From: Siphonodentalium dalli
Taxonomy: Eukaryota; Mollusca; Scaphopoda; Gadilida; Siphonodentaliidae
Reading direction: 5' to 3'
DNA length: 64,000 nucleotides
Assembly (NCBI GenBank): GCA_032622095.1
Contig: CP136062.1
Location: 140,944,351 to 141,008,350, forward strand
In this document: piece after piece, positions 27,401 to 36,400 of the stretch
Layout: each line of letters begins with the position of its first letter
Numbering within the stretch: position 1 is the first letter of the stretch
Notes under the pieces: generated by a model
What the model saw: only the letters and a program-made list of their open reading frames with translations
The model's database searches: none
What the model was told of the DNA's origin: nothing
Made by a program: the position numbers and the translations under genes

Positions 27401-30400
27401 ACCAAGTTAGTTACCTAACCAGAATCAATCATTATATCATGCATTTATTTGTTCCATACTTTTATCTATATAATCCATCGGTACATTCGCGGCTTCCGTA
27501 CATTTGTGAAATTTCGTCCACTTCTATCGCGTCAAAACATACATTATTCCGTACATATCATAAATTAAATCACTTCTATGTTTGTATCATCTCATAACCC
27601 ATCAATGCTATGTATAAATCACTCATTTCATGTAATTAATAGCACGATATCGCGATATTTATTCTTTGTTTTCGTCACTTCATTCAACTCATTTGTTTAC
27701 ATGTCAGCGAGCACTGTTGCGCGATTGGCGGATTCCTTCGTAGCCCCACCCATCGCTGTCAACAGCGCTCATCAAACCTTGTCGGTAAGGTATGATTTGC
27801 GGGTAGTACTGCACGTTCACAGTTAGGTCATGTAATCGTCAGTCTGTCACTGGTGACGGGTGTGTAGCATGGTTTTACCTAATTAGATATACCGGTGGCA
27901 GCCGACTGTTAACATAGCATGTGTCTCCTGCTTCAAATATGCGATGTCGCGATGCCTTATATGTTTTCAAACGGATAACTCATCAAAATTACTGCAAAAG
28001 TATGTTCGGTAGTGAATGTTGCGCGAGCGATATATCGCCCACGCCAAATTGAAATTGCGCGGGCGACGCGCGAGCGATAAAATCGCTCGCGCCATATTGC
28101 CAGGCCTGAACTTCCATTCCAAATTTCATTGAAATCGGATAACCAATGGCTGAGATATAGATCTGCGTGGACAGACAAACCGAAAGAGTCAATGACACTG
28201 TAGCTCAACTTGGGGCGGCATTAATTTTAAACTGAGCAGTCAATATAATGATAAAGAAGAATGAAAGTCAAAAAGTTTCAGTAAAGAGATTGTATTAAGT
28301 AGATGAACTTATTTTCATTTCAAACATGTCTCCAATAAATGTGGACTGCAGGGTGTGCCGATGGATTCAAATGTGAAATCCAAGATGGATGCTGGTGGCC
28401 ATGTTTTTTAACGAATTTCAGGAAAAATTTGATGGTTCCCATCTAGTGGTCAATAAGAAGATCGATTTGAATTTTGGTGACGATCGCATGAAGGATGTGG
28501 TCTGCAGGACGTGTCAAATGATTTAGTCATGCAAAGAGTCAAACTGACCTATTCCCCTATATTCTTTGTTTACATCTTTACAAACTAGCTCAAAACAGCT
28601 CAACAAGTAAAATAAGAGAATACGAACCACAAACTTTGCTTTCTTTTTAGGAATGTTTGGGTAATCTTTGAGCTTGTGTAGAACTGGTTTTAACTTTGGA
28701 TTGTTGCACTTTGCTATAGCTGCTTCAACTTGCTGAAAGGACAAATTTGTTTATAAATACAGAAGTGGTGAAACAAAAAGTACTAAACAGGATTTAACCC
28801 TTTACCCAACAACCCATTTACCCTGTGCCAATGCATTCTCTTATATATGCGAGTCGACCATAGGTCGCCTCGCATATATAAGAGAATGCATTGGCTTAAC
28901 ACATATTAAATTGTCAAAGAATGTAGAAAAATATTATAAAAATTGCTAAAAAATGTGAGAAAAAATTATAAATTTGTTAAAGAATGTAAGAAAAAATGGT
29001 AAAAAGTGTCTTAAAATTTTAAAGAATTTTTTTAGGCCAATGCATTCTCTTATATATGCGAGGCGACCTATGGTCGACTCGCATATATAAGAGAATGCAT
29101 TGGCACAGGGCATAACTGTAACCATCACAATGTGGTCAATGAACCGGTTCCAATGATATCCATATGTGTATGGTGTTATTGGGATATACGAAGATATTTT
29201 AGGCTGCTGAAACTTTATTTGGGCGTTTTTGGCCGTTCTGTTGGGTAAAGGGTTAAGGAGCTTATTCTCACTTATAATGATGTCTCTAGAAAGTGTATTT
29301 ATATTACCCTTGTAAAAACTGCAGTCATCACCTAAAAACCCAGAAACTGCATCACATGGTAATTGACCTTGTCTGGCCATGCAAATATTTCGGTAGATCA
29401 TTATATAGCTTGGACATTTACAGTATGTAACCACCATTTCCTAATAACTCTGGTTGGAATTGTAATGTTTGGAAATAGCTTGGAGGGAACTTTTATGGGA
29501 AAAACTTGGTTCTGGTAGGTCATAGACCAGCCTGGATTCTAGAGGTTTCAAATTGGGAGAAATAACTTCTCCCTATATGTTTATTAGGGAGAAGTTGACA
29601 GTTACCAGGGAGTGGTCATAAAGGCTGAAGTTCAATTTGCATCAGGCTTTTAGATTGGTGAAATTTGGGCACATCATGATGAACACCAGGTTTACTATGT
29701 GCCCCGAAAGTACCATATATAGGTTTATAAATTTTGGGTGTATTCTGAAGGGTGGTGTGTATATCAGTGAGTTATTTCTTAAATAAGTTAGTAAAATATG
29801 TCATCTTGCCTAATAAAAGTTTTATTAAAGTTCTAACTAAACATACATAAATAAAATAATAAGTTAGTATTCTCAGTATGCTTCTCTTGTTTTGGATATG
29901 TCAAATGCTCTTCATTTTACAATATGAATGACTTGCTTGACAATCTTGCATGGATCATTCAAACTTGCAAAGACAGAAATAAAATGTAGAAAAAAATGCC
30001 TTTCAGGTTAATATGTTGGGCACATTGTTCATCATCAATGTCAATTTTAAAGGCCTGAGGTACAAATGGAGGGTGAGGTACTGAACTGATCACAAGCAGT
30101 ATCGAAAACAAATCATAATAATAAACACGAAACTTTAAGATTTTGACTGGAGACCATGAATTTCAATAGCCATTAATAACTTATTGTGCATAAACTTAAT
30201 GAACTGAAATAATTATGGTGCTATTTACTTTCAAGCCTGCAAGCCTGTGTCTGTCATTTGCAGAATGAGGTCCCCAGAGGGTGATTGTATTGATGCTACG
30301 CTGCAAAGAGGGCTAGCATCACCAAATTCACCCTCTGGGGACCTCATTCTGCTTAGGCCTCATCTTCTGGGAAGTATCTATATTGTCTCAAATTAACATT

Positions 30401-33400
30401 GCTTTTAGATACCTTATCCCTTTTGGGAAGTTTAGCGGGATAGCATCACTAAATTCACCCTGTGGGGACCTCATTCTGCAAATGACAGATACATTATTTG
30501 CAAACTTGTTTACGTTGTTCATAACATATTGAAAACAGTTTGTTTACAGACCTCTGTCCATTTTTCTTGTTTGACTTCTCCTTTGTTGGCATTTGGCTTT
30601 GGTTTCCAATCCTGACCGGAATATTTCTCTTCTTCTGATATGCACTTAGTGTGTTCTTTGAAACTATCGCCTCTAAAAGCATGAGCAAAAATAACCTCAA
30701 GTAGTGTTAAGTTGGTATGTTGCGATGGCACAATTGCAGCTAATAACTAGAATGCACTCAGAGAGATGCCAACATGCGCAAAAATGTAATAAAAAATAAT
30801 TAAAACAATAATTTCACTGTATTTTACTTAATTTATTTAATTTAATTTAATTTAATGTTAGCAAAAAAAGACAATTACAATCTTCAATAATTTTATTTAG
30901 GGGATAACAGTGGGGTGTTATGTGATTTCGGAAAGGTACATGGCGAATATACTGTGGCAAATTTAGTTAATGGGCGACGGCAGAGCCGGAGCCCATTAAC
31001 GGGTATTTGCCACAGTATATTCGCCATGTACCTTTCCGAAATAACAAAACACCACACTGTTATCCTCATTCTAATGCTCTTCGAACTTAAAAATGTTATT
31101 TAGACAAACAAATGGCTCGTAATTATCAACGAAATGTGCGGCCATAGAAAACACTCAGCCAATTCACAACTTTTTATTTTAAATTTAATGCGCTAGATAA
31201 AATATAGTCCCCCAATTACCATCGCTCTTATCGTTAAAAATACTGATAAATATGAAAAATTGCCACCTCAAATAGAAATAAATATGCACAACAATTAGTT
31301 TCTGCATGTAACTGATGTCTTTTTCAGATGTTTACCACTTACAAATTGCGGTTTTGATTTTACCGCGATCTTGGAAGTTGAATTGAAACAATGGGAAATT
31401 GTTTACTCAATGCGATGTATTTCACGCCGTGTCTGTCGCGGTTTCATGTCAAGAAATTTGGTCAAATGATATCGAGACACTGACATTGGTGGGGTATAAC
31501 GTTGTGGTGTTTTGTATTTTCTGAAAGTACATGTATACAGGGCGAATGTACTGACTGTCAATTTTCGACAAAAGCCACATCGCTGGTTTGTTTATATAGC
31601 AACGAGCTAGTAACGGAAGTCAGTGCCAAGGGCGTCAACTCTATAATCTATTCCGTAACTTCGCTGGCATGTACTGCGTAAGGGTGACGTCATTGAGTGA
31701 AATCGGTAGGGTTACACCAATGTACGTACCTACGAATCTGACTGATCGCCATACTGTTGCGCGAGCGCACGTAAATATGATATTGGAGTAAATGCAATAT
31801 TTCAAATCAATCAACTGTAATAAATAAATTTTTCGACAATGTCAAACTGGTCAAATCCCTACAACTAAAACTTTATTGACATAAATACAAGTTGATTTTC
31901 CTTCGATTTGGAGACAGCTGCCATCTTTTATTGATTGAAAACAAGAAAAGTCATAATGCACATGCTTAATTACCACATAATGTTCATGCTATGGCTCAAA
32001 TTGCGTTGAAAATAGAATCTCTAAATTCATTCCAAGAGGTCATGCCAGGTCACTGCTCAATGTACGATTGGAGCATGGAGTAGAAATTTGAGTCCCATCC
32101 ACTCAAGCGATACAATCAGTTGATGTGTCATAAGCTGTGAATCCATTATACACTTTCGATTAGGACCCAAATTGCAATTTCACGACCAGATAGTAATTTC
32201 TGTTTTGTTTCGACCGATTGACTGCAAGCTTTATTGTATGCCTGGTGGGGATCAATTGCCAAAAGCCAAAAATGTTATGTAGGTGCCAATTTTTTTTGCA
32301 AACCGGAATTTTTTGTCGCAATTTAATTTTTTTATAGCAATTTGCTAAATTGGCAGCGCGAACCCTGATGCAAATAGACATGTTAAATTGCATCATGCTG
32401 GTTACACATGGAACTATTATGTGTTTACATATGTGATAACATGCATTGGGGAATTGCAATTTGAACTGGGTATCACCATATATGGAAGTTGTAAACCGCA
32501 CTCGCTCATAATCAAAACTACAAAGAAATTTTTTATTATAGGAGATTTTTGGCAAATATGATATCATGATTCAATGGTACATGTATTGTTGTGTGTATTT
32601 TTTGGTAATAAACTAATTTGGATAACTAAATCGGCAATTGGTGAAATTCTGTTGTCATCGCAACTAGATGATACTGGGACCATCAAATCGGATAATGCAT
32701 CTTTAAGCATATTTCAAATTCCATCTCTCAAAACTCCTCTGAAGCTGAAATGGATGCAGCCATGCAATTCTATATAAATTGTGTGCATTAACGGATACAA
32801 TGTAATGGAATCAATGATCATCACAACCCTATGAACGCCTTGGTGATATTGTAGTGTCATTCAATTTAAATGCAATGGTTTAGTTATTGGCAGTCGTTTT
32901 CTGTCTGCTTTTAGATTTTGATATTTCTTTGTTTTAATATCTTCTTTTAACACGTTCACTGCTGAAAACCAATGGGTAATTCCATCCCGTATGCCAACAT
33001 GGGATTTGATGTTTTGCCGATAGTAGATGATATTTTACGTCTGTATGAGTAATGGTTCGACCAATATCGGGTCATATGTTGCGGAAACATGTTATAAGAC
33101 TACAACGAGATAACTCGTAGTGACGTAGTCGGCACCTGGGACGGAATTTATTTGTGTTTCATCCCTGGTGCCAGCTACGAGTTATCTCGTAGGTAAATAC
33201 AATTACATTGTCAGTGTCTTAGATGACGAAGAGTGCTATACATGTACAAGCATATCGTATGTAAGACATGGTAAATTAATTTATATATGATAATTGGTAC
33301 AGACTACGTCGAATAAGACGTCAAAAAACATAATATGTATTTACCTACGAGATAACTCGTAGCTGGCACCAGCGATGACCACTGATGTGTTTCATCCCAG

Positions 33401-36400
33401 GTGCCGACTACGAGTTATCTCGTAGGAGCTTTATAACACGTTTCATCTTTCATTTGACCCGGATTTGATGGACAAAAAATGTATAAAGCACAATAAATCC
33501 TTTATATATACACAATGTGTCCGGGAATGGTCTAGTCGCACATGTATATCATGGTTCAGGGACGTACAGAAGAGGTCCTGGTGAATTGGAGTATCCTACC
33601 AAGATTTATATCTGGACCCCACCCCACGGGCTGTGGGAATCGTTGTATCTCAAGCCATCGTAATTATACATATAAAATCGATCAATGGGATCGTTGGGCA
33701 TGTATTGGCGCATACACCAACATTGCTTACGGTTTGTGTTATTATTTATGTGGTATGAACATTACTACAAGTTAACTCGTAGTAGCAGTCCCCATGGAAC
33801 TGTTTACTACGAGTTAACTCGTAGTGGCAGTGAACGTGTTAAGCTCTGAATAATATTTTAACCTACCCAGTTTTGCTAAAGTTGGTTAATTTAAAATGAA
33901 AACCGCATGCACTCTGAAAAAGATTCACTTTTTCTAAGTTAAAACCTAGCAGCTGTTCTTTGTCAAAATTCATTGGATTGAACTAAAATTTTAATTATGC
34001 TGTACATTCTCAATGTAGACCATGGACAATATTCATGAATTTTTTTCAAGAGAGTTTAACCCTTTAACCGCTGAATGGTTCTTCCATTTAGTTATAAAAT
34101 GAAATGTTGGAATGACCTAAATTATTAATTTGAGGGGTGTTCTGATATTAATGCAGAAGACAATAATATTCATATTCAGAGGGGAATATTCAGATAATAG
34201 CAAACAATTTTAGGTATTTGGTAAACTTTATGTTATCTGAGCATTCCCCAGGTACTTGTAAGTGATTATTTGGTCAAAGGGTTGAGTTATCATCTGGAGA
34301 AACAAATGAAAGTGTCAGTGACTCTGTAGATCAATATTAGGAGGGGATAATGTTATATGTTACAGCCATGGAGCGATAAGAAATGAGGAAAGTTGAAATG
34401 AGTAATACAGAGGACAACCAGAAGATCCATTATGTGGAGGTACAGAAAAATGTAACAAACAAACCTGTCGTCCAGACCATCCTATCAATCTAACCAGGTA
34501 CCCAATGTACATCTGGGGTAGATGGATTACTGGCTGTATTAGCTCTGCCAGTTTAGTGACTTGCTGACTACAGTAGAGACACAGTGAAGTGGAAACATCA
34601 CTGTAATAATCTTCACGAAGTTCACATGAGTTTGAATCCGCACTGATTTGCACTGTGCATATGCATACCAACGCGCAATGTGAGAATGCCTCCTCTTTGT
34701 ACTATGTGCAGGTCGGTGCTAGGGTGTTGCCTTCAGATCAGGTGCGGACATTAATGGCTGTCCATGGCAGGCCTGGAAATCTGAGGAGGGCTATTTGATA
34801 GCCCTCCTACAGCCCTCGCAACATTGACTCCAGGAGGGCTATTTTTAGCCCCCCTAAAGCCGGTCAAATCTTGCCAACATGAAATTCATTTTGTGAAATT
34901 AACCAGTTAGGACATATAACAAAAACTTTATCCTAATCTCTGACATCTTCTGGTATGTTCTCATCAACAAAGAACCAAACAGTGTTCAATACCACTAGAA
35001 ATATCCACTCGATTTCACTGGACAGATAACATTAATTCAATAGATGAGGGGAGTTAAGTCTAGGTGGGCTAATATTAGCCCTTCTAAGGCAACCCAAGAG
35101 GGATATTAATTTTCAGCCCTCTTCAAATTATCAAACCGCCATGCCTGAGTATCAACTCGGGTAAAATATCAAAACTGTAAAAGTTGAGGAGGGCTATAGC
35201 CCTCCTAGGCAAATCTAGGAGGGCTATTAATAGCCCTCCTGGATTTTCTAGATCGCCAGCCCTGCCATGGTTGGGATTAATTGATTACAAAATTTTGGCT
35301 GTAGGGCATGCCAAAATATTTAGTCATGCAAAGAGTAATATCCAAGATGGCTGCTGCTGACCATGATTTAAACAAATGACAGAAATATTTGATGGCTCCA
35401 ATCTACAGAGAACCCTGTAGAGCCATATTAAGTTTGGTGAAAAATCAGATGTGCTGAAGGATTAAGTCATTACAAAAAGTAAAAAAGGGCTCCCATCTTG
35501 TAGTCACCCCGAAGATGCATTTGAAGTTTGGTGACAATTGATGAGGCATGTGATCTGCAGGGTGTGGCAAAGGATTTAGTCATGCAATGTCAGAGTAAAA
35601 AATCCAAGATGGCTGCCAGCGGCCATGTTTTTGATCGAAAATCATTAAAATTTGATAGCTCCCATCTAGAGCCTAGAGGTGATCCTAAACATGCCTGTCA
35701 ATTTTCAAGAGATTTCTCCAATAATGCTGCCAGCCATTTTTTTCAAAACTCAGAAAAAATTGATAGGTCCCATCTATAGGTCAGCCTGAAGATCTGTATG
35801 TAGTTTTGATTCAATTGATAAAAAATGTTGGCTGTAGACGTGCCGAAGGATTTAGTAATAGAAAGAGTAAAATCCAAGATGGATGACAGTGGCCATGTTT
35901 TTCATAGAAAATCGTGCATATTCAATAGCTACCATCAAGATGTCACCCCAAAGATTTATGGAAGTTTGGGATCAACAGAATGAAAAATGTGGAATGTCAG
36001 CTGTGCCAAATGTTTTTGTCATGCAAAGAGTAAAATCCAAGAGGCTGCAAGCAGCAGTTCAAATTTGATAGCTCTCATCTAGAGTTGATCCTCAGTAAAC
36101 ATGGCGATGCATGTATATTTTCAAAACAATTTTCCACTAAATGTGGGATGTAGGGTGTGCCGATAAAGTAAAATGTGAAATCGAAGATGGTTGCTGGCGT
36201 TTTTAATAAATTTCGGAGGTCTAGAATTCACCCCGAAGATCCATATGAAGTTTGGTGACAATCGGATGAGGGATGTGGCCTGTAGATTGTGCCAAAGGTA
36301 ATTGTTGACAGACGCCAACCAATGGCAATATCTCAAACATCACAAAATCAAGTTGAGCTAAAAATGCACGGGTATTTTAATATCAAGAAAAGGGGAATAA

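Noticed and set aside
28946-29437. 163-codon minus-strand open frame
   Set aside because: It runs through the TATATA hairpin MITE and AT-rich sequence and shows no domain or similarity.
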